From NCBI GenBank assembly GCA_024305745.1, contig JAHRBS010000014.1, positions 2,301,501-2,365,500 on the forward strand: a stretch of DNA of 64,000 bases. Reading direction: 5' to 3'. The notes below the pieces were generated by a model. It saw only the letters and a program-made list of their open reading frames with translations, was not told where the DNA came from and made no database searches. Position numbers and translations under genes: made by a program. Below are positions 34,862-47,666 of this stretch, one piece after another (the first letter of the stretch is position 1; each line of letters begins with the position of its first letter). Origin of the DNA: Polyporus tsugae (Eukaryota; Basidiomycota; Agaricomycetes; Polyporales; Polyporaceae).

Positions 34862-36949
34862 TTATGGAGTTTGGCGTTTCCTGAACAAGATTTCTCCGCT
34901 GCCGAGACGATTGGGGACGAACAGTAAGCCAAGGTTCCGGGGACGAGGATTGCTGCTGAGCTGCAAATCGAAGTTCATGATGATATATGACAGAATCACT
35001 TTCATTTGCATTGCAGCGTAGAATCGGCCGGGGCTGAGAAACCTATGGGTTAGCGGAAGCGCAGTAATTGCGAACCGAACAGGATGGGTTACCAAGCATG
35101 TACCCCATGGCCGAATGGCAGATATGTGTGCGAGGACGCTGTGAACTGATGCCGTGAACTAGTCTCCAAGTCGGCCTTTCGCATACGGAAAAAGCGAAAA
35201 GCATCGAAGGTGTAGGGGTTGGGATAGAGCGAGTCGTCCAAGTGGGTAGCTCCGGCTGCGGCGGCGACTAGCGTTCCTTTCGGTATAAAGGTACCGTCTT
35301 GCAACCAGACATCCGCCATTGCCTTGCGGATCATGGATACTATCCTCACGGTGAGTGAAACCTCATATGCGTGGTACAGAAGCATTGAGGAACGCTCACA
35401 GGGCACAATGCAGGCATGGCGCTGAGATTCCTTCAGGAAACTGTCGAGCCTTTCTAGTCGGCCAACAGCAGGCCAAGTCCACCCCCCCTCTCCAATCACG
35501 TCCCTGATTTCGGCGCGGAGATGTTCCACAATCTCCGGATTTAACGCGACGTGATGCAGTGCATGCGACAAGCTCTGGAATACAGGAGCAGAGGTCGGTG
35601 TCTGTCATTAGTCCAAGGAAGAACAACTTACGATTATCACTGTATGTGTTGCACCGAACCCAATCGAGAAGAGTCGTCCTGCCACATGGAAATTTGAAGC
35701 CTTTCTCGGGACCGTCCTATCAAGTATTGCTTGCAATATGTCGGTCTGCGGTGACATGTACGTCTCCGTTACACCTATGTCAAGTACGAGCATTTGAAGT
35801 CTGTAACGCTCACCGGCTTGTCGCACCAATCATCGCCGTACTCATCCATGTTGGATTTACGCTCCTCGATCATCGGTTCGAGGATCTGGAGTCCCTTCTG
35901 TACTACTGGCTGCACCTTATTGACAAGGCGCACAGCGATACTATCAAAAACGAGGTCAGTCCTGACGGGAATGAGTGGATTTAAGGGTGTGATACTGACG
36001 GCTTCAGAGGTGTAGGAACCAACGTCAAAGCAGCAACAGTCCACGAGTATCCGAGGTCGTACGCATCCATCGGGGATGTGTATCCTTCGTCTCGACCTAC
36101 TCGTCAACGTTTAGGTAAGCTATTTCATGTTATATCTTAGAGCATGACTCACAAAGGGGGATGCCGACAAATAGGCGACTCGTGCTACGGAAGATGACAT
36201 TCCGCATGAGACGGCTCGTATCGATACTCGTCCAGACTTGCTTGAAATCAATATCAGCAGGTTTTAAGCCTCTGGCTGGAAGGTATTCACCTTTACTATC
36301 GTTAGGCATATTGCCTTCCATCCACAAATGAACCTCCTCTACAATAGCAGGAAGAATGTTTGGTAACGAGCGTGCTAGATTTTTGTTTACAATATCCACC
36401 ACGTCCTGGGGATCCTCGACAATGTCCGGCCCAGCGACGTGTTCAAGTTGCAGTATCTGCAAAGACGTGTCGTCAGGTCGTGGCAAGTACCCAAAGATAT
36501 CACGCAAACCTCGCTCGTCCCGCCCGGCGCAGAGAACACCTCCTCTGACCGCTGCCGAATATCCTCGATCAAGCTCGCACCGCTGACGACAACGATCCAC
36601 TTGTCGAACAGGGCTACTCTGAAAGTCCCGTTTCGATACTTCGGAATAGTAAGTATGCACTGTACTTTGATGGAAGACGGAATGATGAATGCACACCCTT
36701 TCGTAGCCTTCGACGAGCAATTCATTCCCTCTCCGAGCAAAGTTGATCGCGCCGTAGAAAGACAATCCTGGTAGAGATGGCCCCCCGCAGGGAGGTATGG
36801 CTTTCAGCTACTCGAGACGTGTGTGAGGTAAGTCGTGATACACAGAGTCTCAACGCACGCACGGGGTCAATATTCCATCTATGCCATAGTAGCAACACTG
36901 CCAGGAGAGAAAGAGTAACAACTGTAACAGTAGCAGGCAAGTCTTCCAT
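34862..36949 (-). CDS. cytochrome P450 monooxygenase 1 (CYP512-like)
   Basis: Starts MEDLPATVTVVTLSLLAVLL, an N-terminal membrane anchor, at 36949; about nine exons follow. Proline hinge and N-terminal region LKAIPPCGGPSLPGLSFYGA; substrate-side segments FRVALFDKWIVVVSGASLIED and LEHVAGPDIVEDPQ; I-helix region LFSIGFGATHTVII; K helix DSFLKESQRH (ESQR); AFRFFRMR of the Glu-Arg-Arg triad; haem loop FGHGVHACPGRFYAAMQMK. The haem-ligand Cys codon is split by an intron (donor after TG, acceptor before C), so the ligand exists only after correct splicing. ER-anchored monooxygenases of this type oxidise terpenoids, steroids or xenobiotics; the substrate here is unknown. CYP512 is a guess from motif style. 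Confidence 0.85.
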
Positions 36950-37857
36950 CTTGCAGGAGGTTGTCGAGAAGCGGACAGAACTGACGCCTTTAACATGAAG
37001 ACAGGATTGATTACTTGAGCAAGAAGCGTACACCGCAGTAGTTTGATGGAATGCAAGACTCGGGCCTCGGCGACAAGCCGGCCTCCCAGTGTGGTGACAC
37101 ACGGAACGGAGTAATCCGATCCTTCGGATCCGGCGCTGCTCCTCCGAGTCGCAGGAGGAGCACCCACACAACGCAAGATGGTGAGCTCCTTGAAGGTGCC
37201 AAGATTTCTGTTCCGTGGGTTCTGATCCTTCTGTCTTCGATGGATACATCAACATCTGAATCGCATCTAGTGCATGAGTATATTCATTCCGTACTATACT
37301 AGTCACGGCGCCGTACAGCCTTCTGGCTGACGTGCCCGCATGGCGACCGTTCATGGTATTCCAATACTAAGGCTAGAACGAGTACAGTTTTAGGTTATCT
37401 ATCACACAGATATCAAACTAACACCGCCGAAACCACAGGGCAACTTCCGAGTGGTAGCCTGAGCGCGCCGGGGATCCGGCAGTGAAGAGGCTCGTGGAGA
37501 CCTGATGTGCTCGGCGTGCTGAGCGAGCAACGGGGCGCAATAGGACGTGCCTCACTAGAAGCCCATGCCGTGTGGACGTTCAATCGCGGCCCGGTAGTAC
37601 TACGCATTCAGAAGAGAAGAGAAGCAAGACAAACAGAGAACCCTGTCGACACCGCCGAAGGTCGTCCAGTAGAGCCGGAGCATGTGCTGTGCCGCTGGGT
37701 AGCACTAGGATGTGTTTCTCGCATCCGGAAGGCGTTAGCGGCGCGATACGTTGAAGGGAATGTATGGACGCTTTCCTCAGATAGAGGGTAAACCTGGACC
37801 CAATTCAACGCATACTATAGTGGGAATATCGAGTTACAACATTCGGGACCAGTGTAA
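36950..37857. other. intergenic
   Basis: Open frames on the minus strand just upstream of the P450 start appear to be promoter shadow. Nothing else was recognised. Confidence 0.4.
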
Positions 37858-39066
37858 CTACTTGGTCATCTCCGAAGACATTTCGGCTCCGAATTGAACA
37901 TGCGACGGCGGCGGGGCAAAAGTAGCAGAAGCTAGAGAGTCCACGGTTGCCTCCTCGGCAAATCTAACCGGACCACTTGTTCCCAAACCGACCAGGGTGG
38001 GATTCTGCCAATACGTGCCGGAACACCACACAGTGGCTAGAATCACGAAAATGATGTCGACGAAGACGTTCGCCACCATAGCGTCTGCGAGGTGCACGAT
38101 ATTCGGGTCGCAGAACACAAAGACGATCATGATGATGTTGAGGATGACCGGGAAGACGAAGTTGAACGTCGCGATCCAGAAGAGCCCTTTCAGGCGTGCA
38201 GCGTACGAACCTGTATCATAGATGAGAACCATAGGCATCGGGGACGTTAAAGCGAAGCCAGACGTACTCTTTCCACCGCTTGTGAATATGCTAGCCTGCG
38301 TGCCATGGTTTCTCAGAGCCCCTCCATCGCGAAGTCGCGAGAGGAACAGTGTGGATGCAAGCCTACAGTGACGGCTGTGAGATCATGGGGAAATGCACGT
38401 AGATAGCGTGGGGTGCGTACACGTTGTGTGAGAGCTGCAAGATAAATTCCACCTTAACGTACGGAAGCTTCCAGTCCTCTGTCCATATAGCTGACGCGTC
38501 GGAGGCGTGGCCGATCAGCCTTCCGGTGTGCACAAAGTCCACGATAGCATTTGCCAGACGAGCGACTATCAAAGCTCCAAAGGTACCATAGATCATAATG
38601 TTCTGCCTCCAAGTGAGCTCTCGTGGGGGGTAGACGGCGACAACTCTGAGGAGGAGGATGGACTGAGTGCAGATTGGGATGAAAAAGTAGAGGCATGCGT
38701 CGACCATGGCGAGTTTGGGATCAATAGAACGTAAGTTAGCGATCGCCCTCTAGAAAATGTGGTCAATGAGCACGATATTCAAGTGACCGCATATGGATCT
38801 CGTTCACATACTTGGAAGTAGATGTCAAATGCACCGAAGGCAAAACCTAGAGCGATGGCGGCGATGTTCATGGAAAAAATGAGAGTTTTCCATTTGTGGG
38901 TGCTTGTGACGAGAAGTGCGATAGCGACAGGTACGAGAAATGAGCAGAACATGGTGTTGAGGATCAGAGTGTCGACGGACGGGGAGATGACAGCGAGTAT
39001 CTCCTGGAGGGATGGCGGCAAAGCTGTAGGATCTACAGTGGAGTTGGTAGGCGACACCGTGGCCAT
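37858..39066 (-). CDS. basidiomycete multi-pass membrane protein
   Basis: Four exons join exactly to 343 residues: 39066-38812, 38749-38421, 38362-38268, 38210-37858. Helices: SFLVPVAIALLVTS, FSMNIAAIALGFAFGAFDIYF, ACLYFFIPICTQSILLLRVVA, IYGTFGALIVARLANAIVDF, a less certain segment VKVEFILQLSHNV, WIATFNFVFPVILNIIMIVF and VFVDIIFVILATVW, so about seven. The N-terminus (MATVSPTNSTVDPT) has an N-glycosylation sequon and the C-tail is short and acidic. There is no enzymatic motif. Proteins of this build are abundant in Agaricomycetes and their role is unknown; a receptor-like function is possible but not shown. Confidence 0.8.
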
Positions 39067-40180
39067 CGTCGATGAATATACTATTACAACAGTTTCATTT
39101 AACTCTCGTTAGTGACGCAACGGTATAAATGGGGCGGCATTCACTCACAAAGACAAGAGGCAGGGTCGGAGGCAGGATCCCGAACACGTTCATATTGTAT
39201 GCCTTTATATCGACTTGGCGTAGCCACACAAATTGTTCAATAAGGCTGTAACTATTGAATGCGAGCGGGAAAGGAACTGACCTTCAAGGATAATTATAAT
39301 AACGCACAGCCAACCTGGTGAGCGAAAGATATGTACACATCCTCTCTCATCAAGTCAGCAGCGCCGGCGGTGCTCCGCATGAACGTGATGCGTCATAGTA
39401 CAGGCCCAAGTGCGATCACTACAACGTTCCGGACGATGGGACACCTGGGACTCACGGTCATGACCCAACTTTACAGAATTTGGACATGCTTCAGCGCTGA
39501 GGCAGGGTGCGGAGACCGTCATCAGAGCGCGAGACACAGGCATCTTCGTAGGGAGCACTCACATCACTTCCAGTGCTGACACCCACAATTCTATTCTCCC
39601 AGCATCTAACAGCGTGCGGCCCTCGCGCGAAGTCATAGCGATGCCGCTGTATTGTGTGGGTCCTTGAGAAATGCGATCATATCAGCGGCACTATCTTCAA
39701 CGAGCGCGAGACCATCGCCGCCGGGCCGGCCGCTACTGTATATCAGCACTGGTGCGAACAGTACTCTGGCTTCTCTGGATCAGACATGTTCCTTGAAAAT
39801 GGATACACCTGGAAGTGGTGCCGATGACTGGATTCAGTCCAGGTAGAATCTAGGTGCCAACAGAAGAGGCTCTCACCAACAGCGCCGCGCTCTAAAGGCG
39901 AACTTCACGAGTCTCTTGATGTCTCGATGGTTCCGAAGAAGCGTCCGTACGCCGCTCGTTTTCGATAGATTGTTCGTCCAAGCGCTCACTTCCGGCGCAT
40001 CGCAGGATAGAACACGGCAGTCTTGGACACCGCCCATGCGGTGCGAGTGTCTTAACTTCAGCTGGGCCCCAAATGGAGTTCATGGTATTCGACGACTTGA
40101 GTCGGTGAACAAACAAGTAAGTCTATCGCAATCAGTAGACATGTATCGAATGAACGCGCATCATGTCCCTCAAACCTCAA
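39067..40180. other. intergenic, no gene supported
   Basis: Short frames only. No motif was seen on either strand. Confidence 0.4.
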
Positions 40181-42405
40181 CTATTCAGCGCGACGGACAC
40201 GCATAGGGAAGTTTGCCCCCTTCTCGCCCACAAGACGAGGGCGAGGGAGAATGACCCGGCAAAGCTCTACTTGCGTCTCCGGGCCGTTTGGAAGCTCGAA
40301 AGTAAAGTTCTTGATGAGCACAGCGAGGACGACCTTTGAAAGCGACTTTGTCAGATAGTGTGATCACAAGACCGCAGCGCCCGACGTACTTTCAGTTCTG
40401 CCAAAGCAAAAGGCCGCCCGATACACATTTTGTGCCCGTCCAAGAACGTGTGCAGGTGTCGGTATCCCTGAAGCTCCTGAGCCTTCTGGGGGATGCCGCC
40501 CTGGTCGAGCCAACGCTCTGGCTTGAACTCGCCGGCATCCTCACCCCACAGCCGCGTGGACGTGTTCATGTAATGAATCGATACGGTGACCTCTTGTCCA
40601 GCGTTAATGAAAACTCGGTCGACGAGCTTGCCATCGGGGGTGCGAAGTGGCTCGGAGAGAGGTATGATATCAGGCTTCGTAGCCTGCCGCGGGGACCGTA
40701 AGACGACAAGCACGACAGCCTATAGACAGAGGAGACCTGAAACTAACCTTTCGGACGGTGCCCTCAACTGGTGGATGGAGGCGGAGAATCTCGTGAACGA
40801 CGGCATCGAGGTAGGGCAAAGTGGAGCTTTGCGCGAGTTGGTCCCATGTCGGGTCGGAAGTGGGGAACTGATCCATGAGTTCGAGGCGAAGGCGGACTTG
40901 TTTCTCAGGGTATCGTGCAAGTTCAATGATAGTCCACTAGATGGTCATCTGCTTAGTAAGGGAATGCGCACATATGAATGCGACAACGTACAGTGAAAGT
41001 GACTACAGTGGGTGTGAAACGTCAGTGTCAGTAAAACCCACCGCGGCAGTTAAGGATGTGCGTACTCGCTGTCGACTCGAAACCCGCCAAAAGGATTTCC
41101 TTGGTCTAACGACCGCATCAGACAATTTCGCTATTGACGTCAAAGGGTACATACGTGGTCCACGATCACAGACTTGGGCAGACCTTTGGCCTCCTCTGCT
41201 TGGACTGTGGACGCAGCGTGCCAGCATGAGATGGGAGCGGTCGATGTATTTGAATGCAATACGTACCTAGTATGCCAATGATACTTTTGTCTTCCTTTCC
41301 AGCCTCCTCGTCCGCATTCTCGAGGAGATTATTGGCAATCCCTTCGAGGGAACGTCCAAGTTTGAGCTGAAGTTGGCCGACGACGCTGAACTTCCAGAGA
41401 AAGGGCAGGAAGTACCCAAATCCGACAACGATCAGAGCTAGCGGGTCCTTCTGGATGCTCCCAAGAGCCTCGAAAAGCTCTGACACGGCAGAGCGCTGTC
41501 CGTCCAGCGCGCCAAAATCATGAGAAAAACCAACTATGCCGATCGCGTCCATGCTGTAACGAGTATGAGAACATAATTCAAGGGGAACGGCACGCATTAT
41601 GCCTTACGTCAAGTGTTCCATCCTACAAGCGTCGACATGAGCATGCGCTTCCAAGAGATTCAAGGTGCGTTCCGTACCATTTCTCGATGTCAATCAATGC
41701 TGTACCTTGAGACATCGTCACCTGTTCGTCCCAGATGGCCTTCAGCTAGTCAGGGTAATAATGCGGGAGTTAGACGTTGTATTTATGCAAGTTATCACAC
41801 GACGTACTTTGTACGCCAAGTCGTAGTAGACCGGAGCCACACCTGCCATCACCGTCGGATGGAAGGCTGGGGAGAGCATTCGGCGCTGCCTATATCCAAG
41901 CTCAGTGGACGAAATATGATTCAGGAAGGTACAGACGTACTTCCTGTGTTGTTCTCCTCCCGACGCAACAAGCGCATGGGGACCGAACTAAACGATGGCA
42001 CACTGTTGATATCTCCAAGTGTGAAAATAGGATCCTACTACGTACGGTACCCTCGACCATGATCTTTGGAACCCTTGGCCAAACGTAGATCCATCCATTG
42101 AGGGAATAGAAGTGAGCGACCGCCTTGGGGTCCGTGAGGACGACACGAGACGATCCGAGGGGGCCGGGGACACGAAACACAGATCCATATTGGCCGACCC
42201 ACTTGTCGTAGATAGAGCCAGAGCCAGGGTTGTTGAGCAACCTTGGTACACCCCAAAGCCAGCTAGGACTGGGAGGACCGGCAAGAGGGGTTGCCTGAGC
42301 ATCAGCGTAGCGACTACGTGCAACCTTGTAGATGACGTATATTGCCAGCAAGGCGCAGATAGACTCCCATCCTAGAGGGAATGCAAACATTTGTGAGAGC
42401 TGCAT
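40181..42405 (-). CDS. cytochrome P450 monooxygenase 2
   Basis: Anchor MQLSQMFAFPLGWESICALLA at 42405, then ATPLAGPPSPSWLWG (Pro hinge), FRVPGPLGSSRVVLTDPKA, FGPHALVASGGEQH, RRMLSPAFHPTVM (C helix), ALDGQRSAVSELFEAL, I helix EILLAGFESTAITFTW, K helix LDAVVHEILRLHP, FKPERW, and haem motif FLDGHKMCIGRPFALAELK. The last exon ends GANFPMRVRRAE with the stop at 40181. About 13 exons, including mini-exons of some 15 nt, join in phase. Expected to be an ER monooxygenase; the substrate is unknown. It is a close paralogue of P450 3, with which it shares a 1-kb divergent promoter region. Confidence 0.87.
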
Positions 42406-43420
42406 ACTGTGGTGAGGAATGGAGCAATAGCACCTTCAGCAATCCATGACCGGGAGGAAGTACAGCTTATAGTACGTCGGAATCGTGGTGGGGCGAGCGG
42501 AAAGAGCCCGAGGTCTGATAGACGCTGACCATAGCTTCCCACGGGCCGACTTTCCGTGGACCGGAAGGACTACGATCGTACTTACCACCGTCTCATACTG
42601 CGTCCACTGCCATATCCATGTCTTCACTTGTAATGTACACGAGGCCAAGCCAATCTCTCTGCCATCGACTCCCTGTCCAACCTGTTCGTGCTCCGAGTCC
42701 TACCGGCGACCCTATCCCTCATCTCGGCCCCGGTCTCCACTAACGTATTGGATGTGTCCTTGTTTTTCCACGGAAATTAAAATCACTAGGTCGCCGCTCA
42801 GGAAATGTTCTGTTTCACAGGGCTCGCTCATGTGGCTCTCAGTGGCCGGTTCGCTTCACCTTTGCATCCTGTATAGCCTTGTGTACACCTCTCACCTCAG
42901 AAGTAGCTGTCATCATGCCGATCCCCGAGTTCAGATGTGTCGATGCATGTGCTTCATGCTTCTGTTCTCGGCGCCCATCTAGCCCACACAGAGCCCAGAA
43001 GGCTTCGGCGCTGGCGGTGTGTGGTCTTCCCTTCTCTCGACTACTCATCTGATCCGCGGTTGGACGGTAGTCCACGTCATCCTGGGGCCTTGCAAGAGTT
43101 GGCCGAATGATCGCAATCCATGGGGCCTTGGATGGGAGAGGAGCAGTGGGTCGTCTTGTGGGCTGCCGTGAGTACAGGCTTTCAACTGCGTTGCTTCTGG
43201 AGTATCAAGGTTCCATCTGGCATCTCATCAACCGGATGCTAGTGTTCGCCATTACCTCTCCATTCTCCGCCGATGCTCAACCTTCGCAGCTCGCATGTGG
43301 TGCTGTGCGGCTGCACTTGAATTGTCGATTCGTACGGACTCGGCCATGGCCGCATATTCCAGTACGAGGCTCCGTTCAGCTCTGAGACCCCCGCTCGACA
43401 ACCAGCCTCCGTCTTTCAGC
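42406..43420. promoter_or_regulatory. shared divergent promoter region of P450 2 and P450 3
   Basis: About 1 kb between two head-to-head start codons with no supported gene. ATG codons in frame upstream of 43421 exist, but the paralogue alignment favours 43421. Confidence 0.45.
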
Positions 43421-45693
43421 ATGCGACAGCTGGTGCGCACAGTATTCGCCACTGTCTGGCCAGCGATCCGCACCTTTGTCTCTGTATTCGTGATTTACAA
43501 GATCATCCGAAGTCGCTATGACCGCTCTCGAGCAACACCTTTGGCAGGGCCCTCTCATCCGAGTTGGGTTTTTGGCACTGCTGGTCTCTGCAACATGACA
43601 GACTTGACAGCCACGTACGAAGCATGGGTGCAGCAATTTGGGTCTGTCTTCCGTGTTCCTGGGCCACTCGGATCCGCTCGCGTGATCCTCACCGATCCAC
43701 GGGCTGTGGCGCACTTCTACTCCTTAAACGGATGGACATACGTGTGGCCCAGAGCAGCGCAAGCAGTCGTGGAGAGTACTGTGCGTATTCTTGCCGTCAT
43801 TCGCTAGTCGCAAGGCACTGACATCGACGGCAATACCCAGTTCGGTCGCGGAGTACACGCACTAGACGGCGAGGAGCATGCAATGTGTGATTTTTTTATC
43901 TTCGACTTCGGGATCTCGGGGCTGACATTTATCTGCCAGGACGCGCAGGGTGCTGTCCACTGCTTTTAACCCCACATTCATCCAGAACGTCATCCCAGTG
44001 TACCATGAGTTGGCTCACAAAGTGTGTTATCCTTCATTCTTCTCCGTTTTCCCGCCGACGAACCTGTGGCTAGTTGAAGGCCATCTGGGACAACCAGATG
44101 TTGTCGAACGATGCTGCAGTACTGGAGGTGCAGGTTTGGTACGGAAACTATCGGACCTTCTCTTACAATATGTGTACTCATCATCGTGAACGTACAACAG
44201 GATGGAGCGACTTGCGTAAGTCGCACAGCTCTGTTATACCTGCTATATCCGTTAACTGACCTCATCTTAGATTGGACGCAATGGGCCTGACGGCACTGTC
44301 CTACGACTTCGAAGCACTTGATGGAAAGCAGTCCGCCGTAACCGAGCTCTTCGAGGCAGTAGTCAGCGCCGACAGGGGCTCATTGGACTACGTCGTCGAC
44401 CTGCTTGGGTACTACGTCCCCGTGGTTTGGAAATTCGGCGCAATAGGTCGGCTGCAGTCCAGAGTCGACTCCGCATTGGATGTCATTGTGGGCGAGTTGT
44501 TCGAGAATATCTCCTCACTGGCAATGTCCGAACAGGACAGTTTGATCGGAAGGCTAGGTAAGTTGACATGCTCCATCCCGTTTACGAAACTCATGTCCAT
44601 CCTTCGAAACCAGTGCGTACAGATGAAGGTGGCCGGCTGCCAAGGTCGAGTGTAGTGACACATGTGCGTACCTCTGTTGTGACTCTACTAGATTCTGATG
44701 CAAATTTTCACTCCGTGCTCAGTGCAAGGAACTGTTGATGGCCGGGTTTGAAACGATAGCGGGTAAGGGCACTTCGTTGGCTTTACTGTCGTTTTGATTG
44801 ACGCATGTAGGGTGTCCTCGGATGCAGTCACAATGACGGCAAGTTTCTTCTTATCTCCTATTAGCTGAGGTCACTTACCCGACCTCCCGCTCACTAGTGG
44901 TCGCTCATCGAGCTTGCTCGAAACTCTGAAGCCCAAGTGCGCCTTCGCCAGGAGCTTTCCAACCAGTCCTCTGATGTCCGAGTCGATCAGTACTGGGATC
45001 AACCGAGTCAACGCTCCGGACCTACCTATCTCGACGCCTTCGTACACGAGGTTCTGCGTTTGCATCCACCTATCAACAATACTGTGCGGGTGGTAGGTTG
45101 CCCGATATATTATTCGTTCTATGAGACAGCACTGACCACGTATTGCAGGCAATGAAAAGTGATTCAATCCCTCTGTCCAAACCGCTCCTCACGCCCGCCG
45201 GGACTCTCGTCGACCAGGTCGTGGTATGTCCAGGACAGGAAGTGGCGGTTTCTATCGAGTACATGAACACGTCGACACTCCTTTGGGGTACCGATGCTCA
45301 CGAGTTCAAACCCGAGCGCTGGATGAGCGAGGGCTCCATTCCGCCGACGGCTGGGGACATCCAGGGCCATGGGCACATACTTACATTTCTGGACGGGCAC
45401 AAGATGTGCATGGGGAGGCTTTTGGCTCTGGCCGAATTGAAGGTGCGTCGGGGCGGCTTCTGCACTGGTGATGATGGTTCGTGGCTGAGGCCACCGTGCA
45501 CCATGACTTCACGCAGGCTTTTCTCTCTGTCCTTGTGAAGAGCTTCACATTCGAGTTTCCAAATGGACCAGAGACGGAGATACATCTATATCGTGTTGTC
45601 CTACCTCGTCCTCATGTGGTGGGCATGAGAGGTGCGAACATACCAATGCGTGTAACTCGTATACCCGGATCGGAGGACCATATAGCGAGTTGA
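43421..45693 (+). CDS. cytochrome P450 monooxygenase 3
   Basis: Anchor MRQLVRTVFATVWPAIRTF then VFVIYKIIRSRYD, ATPLAGPSHPSWVFG, FRVPGPLGSARVILTDPRA, RRVLSTAFNPTFIQ, ALDGKQSAVTELFEAV, I helix ELLMAGFETIAVTMTW, K helix LDAFVHEVLRLHP, FKPERW, haem motif FLDGHKMCMGRLLALAELK, final exon FEFPNGPETEIHLYRVV to a TGA at 45691. Exons mirror P450 2 one for one. The intron after VTMT uses a GC donor (ACG-GCAAGT, near 44836) and its preceding acceptor is the internal GATGCAG, the only choice that keeps the frame. Role as for P450 2. The two genes probably arose by an inverted duplication. Confidence 0.85.
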
Positions 45694-46545
45694 TTAGACG
45701 GCCATCCTTGTACTACGTAGCCCCCCCCCTCTCGGGGCTACGTTGGGAGCTCATGTACCTGGTATGTGGTCGCACCCCATGGGCACTGTGCGCCTGAACT
45801 ATTTATCGGAAGGGCTGAGGGTGTCTCGCGAGTTGACATACAAGATATTGGCGGTAGGTTCTGTTCCACGGCACCTGCTTGCCGGTGAGTAGATCCGAGA
45901 GTAGAGAAAAGAGCCCATAGAAACAGCAAAAATTGCAGGATGTTGACTGGCTTCCACTCGTGCGGTCTTGGCCGAGGCGCCTTGACTTCCTTGAGCGCTT
46001 AGGCGCCGACGGACAGCACCCAAGAGCGAAATTTTAATGAATAACTTGTACACAAACACTTCGTTATTCTCCTCTTAACATAAAGAAGGCTACCCAAAGC
46101 TTATGGATAAATTCTTTTCAAACCCATAGCGTTTCACATAGGTAGCAAATCTGAACACTGTCGGGACAACGGGCGCCTATGTAATACGCTTGACAGTTGC
46201 CCTGATGCGCATGCGCGAAACACCGCTCTGTACGCTAAAGGTTCGCGTCCTACGCGCGCGGCACATCTCAATGCTGCAAGGCTTTATCGGCGTGTGGGGG
46301 GTTGTTGGGAAGGTTTTCTAAGATTTTCGCCATCACAGTCAAGGGGTGCGCCACGTACCCGCCTTCGTCTGCGGCAACGAATCCTGGGGTTGGAGAGGTT
46401 GAAACCATGCAAGGTGACAAGTAGCGCTTTTGGACAAATACCGCGGATGGCGACGGATCTCATTAGGGTAGAACCATACACGCATTTTCGTTCTCTTCGC
46501 CAACTGCTCCGTCGCGGCCATGACGCAGTCCCAAAGGTGGCAGTG
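45694..46545. other. intergenic, no gene supported
   Basis: A run of nine C at 45721-45729 and short frames only. Confidence 0.4.
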
Positions 46546-47666
46546 TCACTCCTTCGCGGCCGCCCCCCATCCTTCGACTGTGATGCCGAATATCTCGGGG
46601 AGCTTGTCAAAGACATTCTTCCGCTCCCTCTCGTTCCTCTCGACGACCTCCTCCGTGCATGGCTTGCACAGCGCACCGCTCTCCCCGATCCACTCCATTA
46701 CCTCCCGCCAGTCCATGAGCACATGCGCTTTGCGCGTGAGCCCCTCCGAGCGCATCGCGTTCCGGTGAAACCGACGCAGCTCCGCGACACAACTCTCTGG
46801 CCTCTTGCAGTCCTCGCTCGGCGTGTCATCTAACATCAAACATGTAAGAGAGGGAAAAAGTGCGCTCGTCTGTAAGCGCGACGTGCGGGTCGACGCACCG
46901 ACGGAGATCTGCTTCGGAGAGACGCTCGACGGTGCCGTCCTCGTGGGTCCAGCCGTCAAAGACGTCGCTGCCGAGGAGGGCGGAATCATAAAGTGCGAGG
47001 GGGAGCAAGGAGGGTGTATCCGCGAGGCGGGCAAGGTTGACGACACTGATGGAGTGTTTAGATTCGAGGGCAGTCCGGGGCTTCGGGAGTGGGTTGGAGT
47101 AGACGGCGAAAGAGGTGGGGAAGTCGCACTCTTGCAGGGAGCTGAGGGCCTGGTCTTGGACTCGGGGGATGTTGTGCTTGTGTGCGAGGCGGATGACGGC
47201 GGAGAGTTTGTCGAACGTGCATTCGGGGTTGGCGCTCGTCGGGTGGTAGCTTAGTTAGCAGGAAGGGTGGCGCAGATAGCTCTTAGTGATATCACAGGGA
47301 AATACTCACTGTCTGCGCGACATGGGGAGCAGCACGCGGAGGAGATGCACCAAGTCAGGGGGAGAATCGGAGAGGTGGACGACCGGACATCCCTCGAAGG
47401 TTTCATCAGGGCTGGAGGATGCAAACATGCCTGAGAACACGGTTGACTGTCCGGCTAGAAACCCGCCATAGATGCGGAAGGCGGCTTTGCGAGAGACGAG
47501 GACGATGTTGCTGTCATCGAACCAGATCCCGGGGTGCCGTTGGAGATTGTCAGAGGAAGTGGACGAGGAGCCATGCAGATGGATGGTTTTGAGAATCAGC
47601 TGGATTGTCTGCAGAGAGCCTAGTGCGCTTCAAAGGACGAGTCTCTAAGACATCCGAGTCAGACAT
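46546..47666 (-). pseudogene. BTB protein D, two frameshifts
   Basis: The minus strand has the full BTB array architecture: MSDSDVLETRPLKRTRLS, then (in another frame) WFDDSNIVLVSRKAAF, FRIYGGFLAGQSTVFSGMF, an intron in the usual place, KLSAVIRLAHKHNIPRVQ, NLARLADTPSLLPLALYDSA, and a C-x5-C pair and CKPC with ERKNVFDKLPEIFGI. Two breaks are visible. The first lies in the linker near 47565-47600, where the initial frame meets TGA, and the second near 46826-46845, where an extra base converts YMFD-LDDTPSED into a stop. With both, no complete protein can be made. A sequencing or assembly error at one site is possible, at both less so. Confidence 0.78.
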
